From contig WFOK01000014.1 in NCBI GenBank assembly GCA_015488115.1, forward strand, positions 1-55,721: a stretch of DNA of 55,721 bases. Reading direction: 5' to 3'. The notes under the pieces were generated by a model, which saw only the letters and a list, made by a program, of their open reading frames with translations, made no database searches and was not told the origin of the DNA. The position numbers were made by a program, and so were the translations under genes. Within the stretch, counting starts at the first letter, position 1, and every line of letters starts with the position of its first letter. The DNA is from Mariprofundaceae bacterium (lineage in GTDB: Bacteria; Pseudomonadota; Zetaproteobacteria; Mariprofundales; Mariprofundaceae). Below are positions 38,194 to 46,639 of the stretch, piece after piece.

Positions 38194-38783
38194 AGCGCGA
38201 CAAAGCCCGAGACCACAAGAATGACGACAAGCAGCGTCATCCACTCAAAATGGCGCTCGACAAATCCCCTCATGCGTTCGCCGCCCCACCTGAGCAGCAT
38301 GCCCTCGAGGTAGAAGCGCGCCCCACGGGAAAGCAAGGCCGCCAGAATGAAGGCGGGGAAGAAGAGCCCGAAGGCCCCCGAGGCAAGGGTGATCACCTTG
38401 AACGGAATCGGGGAAAAGCCAGCAATCAGCACCAGGGCCACGCCCCAACGCGCGAAAAGCTCCTGGGTATGCCTGAATTGTTCCATGGCACCATAAAAAT
38501 CCAACAGGGGCTCGGCAACGCTCGTGAACAACAGCATGCCGACGAGATAGCCGACGACTGCCCCCACCACGGAGCCGGCCGTTGCCAGCGAAGCAAACCG
38601 GAGGGAGAGATCGGGTCGCCCCAATGCAAGCGCGATGAGTAGCACATCCGGCGGAATCGGGAACACGCACGCCTCAATAAGCGCAATGCCGAACAAGGCC
38701 CAACCTGCCTGTGGATGGTCTGCCCACGCAAGGGTCCAGTGATAGCTCCGCCTTAGCCAGCCAAGGACCGAATTCGAACGCAT
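38178..38783 (-). CDS. yqaA: YqaA-family membrane protein (SNARE-associated/DedA-like)
   Basis: A 201-residue inner-membrane protein of the DedA/VTT superfamily, YqaA branch. The characteristic IEACVFPIPPDVLLIALALGRP (residues ~33-54) and the GFSPIPFKVITLASGAF re-entrant motif are visible, along with a C-terminal helix. DedA-type proteins are linked to lipid-carrier recycling and membrane energetics. The ATG at 38783 lies 17 bases after the pcm stop. The upstream frame overlaps pcm and is not used. Confidence 0.9.
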   Translation of the reverse strand: MRSNSVLGWLRRSYHWTLAWADHPQAGWALFGIALIEACVFPIPPDVLLIALALGRPDLSLRFASLATAGSVVGAVVGYLVGMLLFTSVAEPLLDFYGAMEQFRHTQELFARWGVALVLIAGFSPIPFKVITLASGAFGLFFPAFILAALLSRGARFYLEGMLLRWGGERMRGFVERHFEWMTLLVVILVVSGFVALWLWR

Positions 38784-38799
38784 GCGGGACCCGGTGAAT

Positions 38800-39456
38800 T
38801 CAGCGATGACCGACTCCTTCCAGCAGCGGAACGAACGTGCAGTCATCAAGGTATTCCTCGTCGAAGGCGCCATCTGCGCGCTTTCGACGGCGAACCAGGC
38901 GATGAACGCCCGCTTTCCCCTCGGGCATGACGATGACACCGCCGATGCCCAATTGTTGCATCCATGCATGGGACGCAAATCCCCCTGCCGTGACGATGAT
39001 GGCGTCAAAGGGCGCATAGTCCGGCCATCCCAGCAATCCGTCCCCGCACTTGAGCATGACATTTGCGGCGCACCGCGCATGACGCAGATTACGTCGAGCC
39101 TTTTCATGCAGGCTCGGAATGCGTTCAATACTGTAGACCCGCCGGCAAAGATGTGAAAGCACGGCCGTCTGATAGCCACAGCCCGTTCCGATCTCAAGCA
39201 CCTTCTCATGTCCGCAGAGAGCAAGCAGCTGGGTCATGCGCGCCACCATGTAGGGCTGGGAAATGGTCTGCCCCTCCCCGATGGGCAGGGCTGAATCCTG
39301 ATAGGCCCTGCGTCTTAACGGCGAATCGACAAAAAGATGACGCGGTACCGTGGCCATGGCCTCGAGCACACGCGAATCGTCGATGCCGCGCGCCAGCAAC
39401 TGCTGTGCAATCATCCGGCGCCTGGCGCGCTCATAAAAATGGCCATCCTGGTGCAT
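38800..39456 (-). CDS. pcm: Protein-L-isoaspartate O-methyltransferase
   Basis: Methylates isoaspartyl residues in damaged proteins using SAM. The motifs are [23 protein letters not shown], the SAM loop [15 protein letters not shown] and FDAIIVTAG. The frame begins at ATG 39456, which lies inside the terminator hairpin of the upstream tRNA-Pro. An in-frame ATG at 39414 is the next choice but would shorten the conserved N-terminal helix. Neither has a good ribosome-binding site. It heads the pcm-yqaA-nlpD-rpoS-apt chain. surE is not adjacent. Confidence 0.94.
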   Translation of the reverse strand: MHQDGHFYERARRRMIAQQLLARGIDDSRVLEAMATVPRHLFVDSPLRRRAYQDSALPIGEGQTISQPYMVARMTQLLALCGHEKVLEIGTGCGYQTAVLSHLCRRVYSIERIPSLHEKARRNLRHARCAANVMLKCGDGLLGWPDYAPFDAIIVTAGGFASHAWMQQLGIGGVIVMPEGKAGVHRLVRRRKRADGAFDEEYLDDCTFVPLLEGVGHR

Positions 39457-39477
39457 CAGTGCACCGGGATGGCCATT
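39435..39477 (-). terminator. Rho-independent terminator of tRNA-Pro that contains the pcm start codon
   Basis: On the minus strand an 18-position stem (AATGGCCATCC and TGCACC arms with one mismatch) closes on a 4-base loop and runs directly into TTTTT. It ends the tRNA-Pro transcript 7 bases after its CCA. The ATG of pcm (39456-39454) lies at the loop side of the stem. Confidence 0.85.
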
Positions 39478-39483
39478 GAGAAA

Positions 39484-39564
<81 letters not shown>

Positions 39565-39605
39565 ATTCGCGAATGCTAGAAAAGCAAGGCCACAAAGTCT
39601 ATGGA

Positions 39606-39980
39606 TCAATCGCCCAGCTTGGCAAGCACGTCGGCAAGCTGCTGACGCAAACGAATCAGCCTCGTGCGGGCATCCGGCTGCTCCAGAAACTCATCCAGGC
39701 TGTTGCTCATCAGCACCTTGCGTGCACCACGAATGGTGAAATTGCGCTCGTAGAGAAGATGCTTGACCTGCATGATCGCTTCCACATCGCGCTTGCGATA
39801 ATAGCGGCGGTTGCCGCTCTTCTTCACCGGATTGATGCATGAGAATTCGCTCTCCCAGTAACGCAGGACATGCGGCTCCACGCCACAGATATCACTGACC
39901 TCACGAATGGAAAAGAACAGCTTGTCGGGAAGCTGCGGTAGCTGGAAGCCCTTTCGCGCGCCCGCGGATACCGAAGTCAT
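39606..39980 (-). CDS. MerR-family transcriptional regulator
   Basis: A 124-residue regulator with an N-terminal winged helix of the MerR type: FFSIREVSDICGVEPHVLRYWESEF, then RRYYRKRDVEAIMQVKHLLYER. It has a short C-terminal dimerisation helix and no metal-binding cysteines. This short MerR type sits directly downstream of ihfA in many gammaproteobacteria, as here (TGATG overlap). Its targets are unknown. A CATTCGCGAATG palindrome lies in the gap between it and tRNA-Pro. Confidence 0.92.
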   Translation of the reverse strand: MTSVSAGARKGFQLPQLPDKLFFSIREVSDICGVEPHVLRYWESEFSCINPVKKSGNRRYYRKRDVEAIMQVKHLLYERNFTIRGARKVLMSNSLDEFLEQPDARTRLIRLRQQLADVLAKLGD

Positions 39981-40267
39981 CAGGACTCATCCTCCTGATT
40001 CAATTTTGCCTTGAGCAAAGGACTGGCCTTGAACGTCACGACATAGCGAGGCGTAATCATGATCTCCTGGCCGGTCTTGGGGTTACGCCCACGGCGCTCA
40101 TTCTTGCGCCGAACCCTGAAATGACCAAATCCCGAAAGTTTCACATTCTCATGAGATGCCAATGAACCCCGTATGCATTCGAGGATGTCATCAACCAGTT
40201 CGGCCGATTCCCTTTTCGACAGCCCGACCCGTTCATGAACAAGGTTCGCGATTTCCATTTTCGTCAC
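39980..40267 (-). CDS. ihfA: Integration host factor subunit alpha
   Basis: A DNA-bending HU-fold protein that forms a heterodimer with IhfB. GLSKRESAELVDDILECI, VKLSGFGHF and the DNA-inserting arm GRNPKTGQEI identify it. The alignment with E. coli IhfA (NPKTGEDIPIT) supports the alpha subunit. The start is GTG 40267, with GAGGGG 8 bases upstream. It gives 95 residues. ihfB is not in the window, and pheT, its usual upstream neighbour, is absent. Confidence 0.93.
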   Translation of the reverse strand: MTKMEIANLVHERVGLSKRESAELVDDILECIRGSLASHENVKLSGFGHFRVRRKNERRGRNPKTGQEIMITPRYVVTFKASPLLKAKLNQEDES

Positions 40268-40281
40268 GACGACTACCCCTC

Positions 40282-40312
40282 GCAAAACAGCCGATACTCG
40301 GCTTTTTTTGCC
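40282..40312 (-). promoter_or_regulatory. Leader hairpin of ihfA (possible terminator/attenuator)
   Basis: An inverted repeat with inner stem AGCCGA/TCGGCT and outer stem GCAAAA/TTTTGC lies between the proposed ihfA promoter and its GAGGGG site. It has A/T tracts on both sides. It could terminate lolD read-through or modulate ihfA translation. Confidence 0.45.
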
Positions 40313-40317
40313 TGTTT

Positions 40318-40345
40318 AGATTAGCACAAGCCTAGGGCTTGTCAA
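40318..40345 (-). promoter_or_regulatory. Sigma-70-type promoter for ihfA
   Basis: On the minus strand TTGACA (perfect -35, plus-strand positions 40340-40345) and TAATCT (-10, 40318-40323) are 16 bases apart. The -35 lies within the last codons of lolD. Transcription would start about 40 bases before the ihfA GTG. Confidence 0.55.
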
Positions 40346-41018
40346 AAACTTCCGTAAGCTTCCCATGTTGAAGACGGAGCATTCTGTCACAACGGCGCGC
40401 AAGCCTCATGCTGTGCGTGACCATGACCACGGCCGCCCCCTCCCTGCCGCAGGCCTCCCGGAAAAGCGCAAACACTTCTTCTGCCGTGTTCTCATCAAGG
40501 TTGCCCGTCGGCTCATCGGCCAGAACAAGGCGTGGACTGACGGCCAGGGCGCGCGCCACGGCGACGCGCTGGGCCTCCCCTCCGGAGAGCCTGGCCGGCA
40601 CATGCCCCATGCGATGCTCAAGATGCAGTCGCTCCAGAAGCTCCACGGCCCGTCGCCGGGCCGATGCCCTGTCATCCCCGCGCACCAGAAGCGGCAGCAT
40701 GACGTTCTCCAGGGCATCCAGTTCCGGAATCAAATGGTGGGCCTGGTACACGAAGCCGATCTTGCGATTGCGCATCCATGCCTGACGGGCGGCAGACAAG
40801 GCGAAAAGGTTTTCGCCATCTAGTTCGACCAGCCCGGCATCCGCGGGCTCAAGGGTGCCGATGGTCTGCAGCATGGTGCTCTTGCCGCTGCCCGACTCGC
40901 CAACTATGGCAAGAAATTCACCTGCTTCCAGCGTGAAATTGACATCACGCAGCACTTCAAGCCGTCCCCCAGAGGGTGCATCGAAAGACTTGCTCAGGTG
41001 CAAAACATTCAGCATCAC
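40332..41018 (-). CDS. lolD: Lipoprotein-releasing ABC transporter ATPase LolD
   Basis: Supplies ATP for extraction of outer-membrane lipoproteins from the inner membrane. Walker A is GESGSGKST, the signature is LSGGEAQRVAVARAL and Walker B is LVLADEPTGNLDE. The LolD motif near YQAHHLIPELDALENVMLPLL is also present. The 228-residue length is normal. Its ATG overlaps the lolC stop (ATGA). It works with LolC next door and LolA at 6.1-6.8 kb. Confidence 0.96.
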   Translation of the reverse strand: MMLNVLHLSKSFDAPSGGRLEVLRDVNFTLEAGEFLAIVGESGSGKSTMLQTIGTLEPADAGLVELDGENLFALSAARQAWMRNRKIGFVYQAHHLIPELDALENVMLPLLVRGDDRASARRRAVELLERLHLEHRMGHVPARLSGGEAQRVAVARALAVSPRLVLADEPTGNLDENTAEEVFALFREACGREGAAVVMVTHSMRLARRCDRMLRLQHGKLTEVFDKP

Positions 41019-42259
41019 TCGTACCTCAGCGCATCAGCCGGCGGCACGTGGGCAGCCCGCCATGCCGGATAGAAGGTTGCGCCAAGGCCCATGACCAGAC
41101 TTGCAAGCACGACAATGACAACATATTCGGGCTCAATCACCGATGGCACATGATCGATGAAATAGACATCGCTGGAAAGAAAGCGAATGCCCGTCAATCG
41201 CTCGATGGCCAGCAACAGCACATCCAGCTTCCAGGCCAGCAGCAGGCCCAACAGTGCCCCGACCAGGGTGCCCATGCCGCTGAGAAGCCCACCCATGAGC
41301 ATGAAGATGCGCATAACCGAGGCGTGAGTCACGCCAATGGTCTTCAGCACCGCGATTTCCTTGCGGCGTTCCATGACCACCATGACCAGCGAGGAAACCA
41401 TGTTGAACACGGCCACCAGCACGATCAGGGACAGGATGATGCCCATGGCCAGCCGCTCGGTTTTCAACGCGCGGAAGAAGGACTGATGGCGATGCTGCCA
41501 GTCCATGACCCAACTGCCGGCAGGCAGGCGCTGCCGGATCAGCCCGGCGATTTCGGATGCCCGCTCGCGATCATGCACAAACACCTCGATCCCCGTGACC
41601 GCATCCCCGAGCCGGTTCAGGCGCTGGACGGCCTGCAGCGTGCTCATGACCCAGCCGACATCGTATTCATAGAAGCCGGAATCGAAAATGCCCACGACGG
41701 TGAACGCGCGCATGCGCGGCATCGAACCTCCGGGACCCACGCCGGAAACAGGTGTCATCAGTTGGATACGGTCATGGACGGAAACCCCCATCTTGCGCGC
41801 CAGATCCTTGCCGATGACGATCTCGAAGCCATTCCCTTCACCGGACAGAAAGCGGCCGTCAATGATGTGGGCCGCAAGATCCTCCTCCATGGACGGCTCG
41901 ACCCCCTTGAGCAAGGCGCCGCGCGCCAGGCCGCCATGCGTCAGCAGCACCTGGGTCTGCACATATGGAACCGCACGCGCCACACCGGGAACTTCTCGAA
42001 TCGCCTGCAGCCAGTTCCGCCATGGCCCGATGCGGTCGGCAGGCCCCTGCACGTCCACATGCGCCGAGAAGCCAAGAATCTTGTCCCGAATCTCGACGGC
42101 CGCGCCATTCATGACCGACAGGACAACGATCAGGGTCATGACGCCGATCGCAATCCCGACAGCCGAGCTCCAGCCGACAATGGACACGAACCGCTCATCG
42201 CGACGCGAACGAAGGTAGCGCCGGGCCAGCATGGTTTCATAGGGCCTGAAGAGAGGCAC
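41015..42259 (-). CDS. lolC: Lipoprotein-releasing ABC transporter permease LolC/LolE
   Basis: A four-helix permease with a large periplasmic MacB-like domain between helices 1 and 2. The opening RPYETMLARRYLRSRRDERFVSIVGWSSAVGIAIGV (split here over residues 5-40) is typical. The pattern MPRMRAFTVVGIFDSGFYEYD in the periplasmic part and the YVVIVVLASLVMGLGATFYPAWRAA end also match. Only one permease is present, so it may act as a LolF-type homodimer rather than a LolC/LolE pair. It lies 16 bases after the transporter gene. Confidence 0.94.
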   Translation of the reverse strand: MPLFRPYETMLARRYLRSRRDERFVSIVGWSSAVGIAIGVMTLIVVLSVMNGAAVEIRDKILGFSAHVDVQGPADRIGPWRNWLQAIREVPGVARAVPYVQTQVLLTHGGLARGALLKGVEPSMEEDLAAHIIDGRFLSGEGNGFEIVIGKDLARKMGVSVHDRIQLMTPVSGVGPGGSMPRMRAFTVVGIFDSGFYEYDVGWVMSTLQAVQRLNRLGDAVTGIEVFVHDRERASEIAGLIRQRLPAGSWVMDWQHRHQSFFRALKTERLAMGIILSLIVLVAVFNMVSSLVMVVMERRKEIAVLKTIGVTHASVMRIFMLMGGLLSGMGTLVGALLGLLLAWKLDVLLLAIERLTGIRFLSSDVYFIDHVPSVIEPEYVVIVVLASLVMGLGATFYPAWRAAHVPPADALRYE

Positions 42260-42275
42260 TCAGCCCCCCGCCCGC

Positions 42276-43616
42276 TCAGGAAAGATAACGCACATAAAGA
42301 TAGGCATGCGCCAGCGCGACCGACAACAGCATCAAGCCAAATGCATGCTTGGCGAAGGTCAGAAATGCGATCGGGTGGCCCGCGCGCTGCGCAAAGCCCG
42401 CAACGATGAGATTGGCCGAGGCGCCGATCAGCGAGCCGTTGCCCCCGAGGCATGCCCCCAGGGCCAGGGCCCACCACAAGGGCTGAATCTGCGCCTCGCC
42501 TCCGAAGCTTGGGGCCATGTTCTCGATCATGGGGATCATCGTCGCCACAAACGGGATGTTGTCGATGACGGCCGAGGCAATGGCCGAAATCCAGAGAATG
42601 GCCGCAGCCGTCGCATTGAAGTCCCCTCCGGTCAGGGCCAATGTCTTCTCGGCCAGCCAGGCGATGGCCCCCGTATGCTCGACGCCGGTCACGATGATGA
42701 ACAGCCCGACAAAGAAGAAGATCGTCGTCCATTCCACCTCGGACATGATGCCCTCATAGGCATGATCCTTTTCTTCCAGCGGACGGCCCCAAGTCTGGAG
42801 CAAGAGCAACAGAGCCGCGCCAAACATGGCAATCGTTGCAGGCTCCAAGTGAAAGTGATGGGCCAGGGTGAAACCGACGATCACCGCAAACAGCACGAAA
42901 AGGCTTTTCTTCAGCAGCACGGCATCCTTGATGGCATCGCGCTCATTGAAGGCCATGATCAGCCGGCGTTTCTCCTCGCTGGCCACCAGGTCGGCCCGGA
43001 ACATCCACCAGACAAGCAGCATGGTCAGCGCAAAGATCACCGGAATCACAGGTGCCAGATTGACAAGAAAGTCGTAAAAGCTCAGGTGAGCCTGCGAACC
43101 AATCATGATGTTGGGCGGATCGCCGATCAACGTGGCCGTGCCGCCGATGTTCGAGGCCAGAATCTCGGCAAACAGGTAGGGATAGGGGCGCACCCCCAGG
43201 GCATCCGTAATCAGCAAGGTCACCGGCGCGATGAGCAGCACCGTGGTCACATTGTCCAGAAAGGCTGAAAACAGCGCCGTCACCGAGGACAGCATGAAGA
43301 TGACGCCAATGGGATGTCCACGCACAAGCTTGGCCGACCAGATGGCCACATACTGGAAAACACCTGTCTTCTGACTGATGGCCACGATGATCATCATGCC
43401 GGTGAGCAGGCCGATCGTGTTGAAATCGATGCCTGCCACGGCCTGCTCCTGCGTGAGCACGCCCGAAAGAATCATCATGCCGGCGCCCAGGATCGACAGC
43501 ACGGCGCGATTGAACCTCTCGAGCATGACCACGGCATAGACAACAAGCAGCAGCGCCACGGCCACCCATAACGGGTCCAGACCGAAAATCACGGTATGGC
43601 CCGCCCCCTCATGCAT
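42276..43616 (-). CDS. ArsB/NhaD-family (ion transporter superfamily) membrane transporter
   Basis: A 446-residue protein with 10-12 membrane helices. The duplicated helical-hairpin motifs, FSAFLDNVTTVLL with GGTATLIGDPPNIMIG and ASAVIDNIPFVATMIPMI with GGNGSLIGASANLI, are those of the ArsB/NhaD/SLC13 ion transporters. The substrate could be Na+/H+, arsenite or a dicarboxylate. Sequence alone does not decide, but the 'P-protein' NhaD-like branch fits best. The ATG at 43616 overlaps the stop of the upstream CBS gene by 8 bases, and that CBS protein may gate it. Confidence 0.85.
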   Translation of the reverse strand: MHEGAGHTVIFGLDPLWVAVALLLVVYAVVMLERFNRAVLSILGAGMMILSGVLTQEQAVAGIDFNTIGLLTGMMIIVAISQKTGVFQYVAIWSAKLVRGHPIGVIFMLSSVTALFSAFLDNVTTVLLIAPVTLLITDALGVRPYPYLFAEILASNIGGTATLIGDPPNIMIGSQAHLSFYDFLVNLAPVIPVIFALTMLLVWWMFRADLVASEEKRRLIMAFNERDAIKDAVLLKKSLFVLFAVIVGFTLAHHFHLEPATIAMFGAALLLLLQTWGRPLEEKDHAYEGIMSEVEWTTIFFFVGLFIIVTGVEHTGAIAWLAEKTLALTGGDFNATAAAILWISAIASAVIDNIPFVATMIPMIENMAPSFGGEAQIQPLWWALALGACLGGNGSLIGASANLIVAGFAQRAGHPIAFLTFAKHAFGLMLLSVALAHAYLYVRYLS

Positions 43617-44079
43617 CGCGCGCCTCACCCCTGGCATCGCTGAGCACGCTCAAGATGTCCCCCGCCGCAATGATACCGAGCAGCCGGGCCTGCTGATCGG
43701 CGACAAGCGCAAACTCATGCTTGCCGTACTGGATCAGGGCCGTGGCCACCGAGAACAGGGAGTCCTCGGGGCGCACCATCAGCGGGTGCTCATCCATGAC
43801 CTCACGCACGGGCTTTCCGGCAATCTCATCGTAATGCGTGCTCAGCACGCCGATGTCTGGCGCATAGGAGGCCGAGGCAAGATCGCCGTCCACGATGTAT
43901 CTGGGCATGATCTTTTCCATGACCGTGAAGGTGGACAGCACGCCGACGATGCGATGATCGTCATCAAGCACGGGCAGCATGCGCAGATGCTCGACGCGCA
44001 TACGGGCCAGCACATCCCGCACGAGCTCATCGGCATGGGCCACATGCACCTGGGCGTTCATGAATTGTTCAGCGTGCAT
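43609..44079 (-). CDS. CBS-domain pair protein coupled to the transporter
   Basis: A 156-residue protein of two CBS motifs (about residues 8-60 and 92-150), with ELVRDVLARMRVEHLRMLPVLDDDHRIVGVLST and PLMVRPEDSLFSVATALIQYGKHEFALV. It has a GAGGAG site before the ATG. The 8-base overlap with the transporter gene suggests a stoichiometric partner that senses adenine nucleotides or ionic strength, as CBS domains do in other transporters. That role is inference. Confidence 0.85.
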   Translation of the reverse strand: MHAEQFMNAQVHVAHADELVRDVLARMRVEHLRMLPVLDDDHRIVGVLSTFTVMEKIMPRYIVDGDLASASYAPDIGVLSTHYDEIAGKPVREVMDEHPLMVRPEDSLFSVATALIQYGKHEFALVADQQARLLGIIAAGDILSVLSDARGEARDA

Positions 44080-44106
44080 GGTCTCTCCTCCCTCGACAGG
44101 CCAGAA

Positions 44107-45627
44107 CTAGGCCGTCGTTTCAGGCCTCATGTGTGGAAACAACAACACATCGCGAATGGAGTGCTGCCCGGTAAACATCATGACCAGGCGATCCACACCA
44201 ATGCCAACGCCGGCTGCGGGGGGCATGCCGTATTCCAGCGCGCGAATGAAATCCTCGTCGATCGGCGCCGCTTCCATGTCGCCGGCGGCCCTGGCCTGCT
44301 GCTGCTTCTCGAAGCGTTCGCGCTGATCATCCGGATCGTTGAGCTCCGAGAACCCATTGGCCATTTCCCGACCGGCAATGAACAACTCGAAGCGATCCGT
44401 CACCAGCGGGTCTTCCCGGTTCCGCCGGGCAAGCGGTGAAACATCCACGGGATAATGGGTCACAAACGTCGGCTGCTTGAGTTCTTCCTCACACAAATGC
44501 TCAAACAGGGCGGCCAGATAATGCCCCGCCTTCCAGGTGATCAAGGGCTTGAAATCCGGGATCTCCTGAAGACAGGCCGTCGCCAGCAACGCCTTGTCGT
44601 GTGCGTGGCCCTTAAGGTCCGGCCGCTTTGCAAACACGGCCTCATCAAGCCTGATGCGACGGAAAGGCCGATCAAGGCGCACGATAACACCTTCCCATTC
44701 AACCTGCTTCACGCCAAGGCCATCGGCGATCTCCCGAATCAGCTCCTCGGTTCGGTCCATGGCATCGTTCACATCCGCATAAGCCTGGTAGAACTCCACC
44801 ATCGTGAACTCCGGATTATGCGTGGCATCCAGACCTTCATTGCGGAAATTCCTGTTGATCTCAAAAACGCGTTCAAAGCCGCCGACGAGCAAGCGCTTCA
44901 GGTACAGCTCCGGTGCAATCCGCAGGTAAAGATCAACGTCCAGGGCATTGTGATGCGTGATGAACGGCCGGGCAGCCGCGCCCCCGGCCTGCAACTGAAG
45001 CATCGGGGTCTCAACCTCCATGAAGCCCTTCGCCTCAAGCGCCGAGCGCAGCAAGCGCACAATTTGCGAACGCGTGCGGAAGATGCGTCGCGAATCCTCG
45101 GAAACGATTAGATCGACATAACGCTGACGATAACGCAGCTCCTTGTCGCTGAGCCCATGCCATTTCTCGGGCAGGGGCCTTAAGCACTTCGTGATCATCT
45201 CGACATGGGTAACCCGCACCGAGAGTTCGCCCGTCCGCGTCCTGAACATTGTGCCACGCGCACCGATGATGTCGCCCAGATCCCATTTCTTCGTCGGATT
45301 GTAGATCTCGGCACCCAAGGCATCGCGATTGAGAAACAACTGGATGCGTCCGGACTCATCCTGGATGTGCATGAAGCTGGCCTTGCCCATAACGCGATGG
45401 GCCATGATGCGGCCGGCCACGGCCACCTCGATGTGCTCGGACTCCAAGGCCTCGGCATCCATGGATGCAAAGCGCTCGTGCAGACTGGCAGCCGAATGCG
45501 TACTGCGCCATGCATTGGGATAATCAAAGCCCTGCTCACGCATGCGAGCAAGCTTCTCCCTGCGAACGGCGATCTGCTCCGAAAGCGGCTTTGCTGCCGC
45601 TGGACGGCCCGTTTCCTTTCCGTTCAT
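44107..45627 (-). CDS. lysS: Lysyl-tRNA synthetase (class II)
   Basis: Charges tRNA-Lys. An OB-fold anticodon-binding domain (EVAVAGRIMAHRVMGKASFMHIQD) precedes the class II core with motif 2 (FRNEGLDATHNPEFTMVEFYQAY) and motif 3 (GVGIGVDRLVMMFTG). The 506-residue length is normal. It lies 15 bases after ndk and 27 bases before the CBS gene. The ribosome-binding site is weak. Confidence 0.97.
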   Translation of the reverse strand: MNGKETGRPAAAKPLSEQIAVRREKLARMREQGFDYPNAWRSTHSAASLHERFASMDAEALESEHIEVAVAGRIMAHRVMGKASFMHIQDESGRIQLFLNRDALGAEIYNPTKKWDLGDIIGARGTMFRTRTGELSVRVTHVEMITKCLRPLPEKWHGLSDKELRYRQRYVDLIVSEDSRRIFRTRSQIVRLLRSALEAKGFMEVETPMLQLQAGGAAARPFITHHNALDVDLYLRIAPELYLKRLLVGGFERVFEINRNFRNEGLDATHNPEFTMVEFYQAYADVNDAMDRTEELIREIADGLGVKQVEWEGVIVRLDRPFRRIRLDEAVFAKRPDLKGHAHDKALLATACLQEIPDFKPLITWKAGHYLAALFEHLCEEELKQPTFVTHYPVDVSPLARRNREDPLVTDRFELFIAGREMANGFSELNDPDDQRERFEKQQQARAAGDMEAAPIDEDFIRALEYGMPPAAGVGIGVDRLVMMFTGQHSIRDVLLFPHMRPETTA

Positions 45628-45642
45628 CTGGCCCGGAACCGA

Positions 45643-46071
45643 TCAGCGCCTGCTGTGAAGATCCAGATCACTGAAGAAAAAGGCGATCTCGGACTCTGCA
45701 TTTTCCGGCGAATCCGAGCCATGTACGGCATTGGCCTCAATCGAGTCGGCATGATCGGCGCGAATCGTGCCCGGTTCGGCCTGCTTGGGGTCGGTGGCAC
45801 CCATCAACTGCCGGTTAAGCGCAACCGCATTCTGCCCTTCAAGCACCATGGCCAGAATCGGGCCCGAACTCATGTAGGCGCACAGATCCTTGTAGAAGGG
45901 ACGATCCTTGTGAACGGCGTAGAAGCGACCAGCTTCCTCCGCAGAAAGGCGAAGCATGCGTGCGGCAATGACCGAAAGCCCGTTCTCCTCAAAACGACGG
46001 ATGATGTCTCCGATGACATTCTTTGCCACGGCATCGGGCTTGATGATAGAAAGTGTGTGTTGAATCGCCAT
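45643..46071 (-). CDS. ndk: Nucleoside diphosphate kinase
   Basis: Balances NTP pools by phosphotransfer through a histidine. The active site [12 protein letters not shown], the N-terminal LSIIKPDAV and the [16 protein letters not shown] segment are intact. At 142 residues it is of typical length. CAGGAG lies just upstream of the ATG. It starts the ndk-lysS-CBS-transporter-lolCD direction of genes. The 150-base divergent gap to the GGCT gene has no certain promoter. Confidence 0.97.
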   Translation of the reverse strand: MAIQHTLSIIKPDAVAKNVIGDIIRRFEENGLSVIAARMLRLSAEEAGRFYAVHKDRPFYKDLCAYMSSGPILAMVLEGQNAVALNRQLMGATDPKQAEPGTIRADHADSIEANAVHGSDSPENAESEIAFFFSDLDLHSRR

Positions 46072-46224
46072 GGTTCATGACTCCTGATATGTTTTCCAGC
46101 ATGGAGGGGGAAATCGATCACCTCCCCCGCAAGGGGCCAGCACTCTAGTCAACGCATGGCATGCCCGCAATAACACGTAGGGATGGCGCATATCGCCGCA
46201 TTCACGGAACCGGAGGCGTTCGAG

Positions 46225-46635
46225 GTGCATGATCTGCTCTTTGTCTATGGCTCTCTCAAATCGGACAGCCCGCACCCCATGGCCCGATGGCTCGAGCGGC
46301 ATGCCCGGCTGCTCGGCCCGGCACGCTTCCAGGGCAGGCTGATTCGTGTGTCATGGTATCCTGGAGCCCTGGATTCGGACCATGCAGGCGACAGCATCCA
46401 AGGCGAGCTCTGGCAGCTTCTGCGGCCAAAAACCGTGCTGCGCAGACTTGATCGCTATGAGGGATACGACCCCGCCCACCCAGGGCGATCAGAGTTCGTG
46501 CGCGTGCTGCGTCCCGTCTCGTTTGAAGGGAATGAACGGAGGGCATGGATCTATCTGTACGCCGGGAGAAAAGCCGCGCGTGCGCCGCGGGCCAACAGCG
46601 GCTTCATGCATCGAAGAGCAAAAGGCTTCTTTTAA
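46225..46635 (+). CDS. Gamma-glutamylcyclotransferase-fold (AIG2/GGCT) protein
   Basis: A 136-residue protein of the GGCT/AIG2 fold, some members of which act on gamma-glutamyl amines. The diagnostic LLFVYGSLKSD start and the LDRYEGYD catalytic-glutamate region are present, with AWIYLYAG near the end. The GTG at 46225 is preferred because GGAGG lies 8 bases upstream and the family usually starts close to LLFVYG. ATG 46183 would add 14 residues. The substrate is unknown. Confidence 0.85.
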   Translation: MHDLLFVYGSLKSDSPHPMARWLERHARLLGPARFQGRLIRVSWYPGALDSDHAGDSIQGELWQLLRPKTVLRRLDRYEGYDPAHPGRSEFVRVLRPVSFEGNERRAWIYLYAGRKAARAPRANSGFMHRRAKGFF

Positions 46636-46639
46636 ACCG

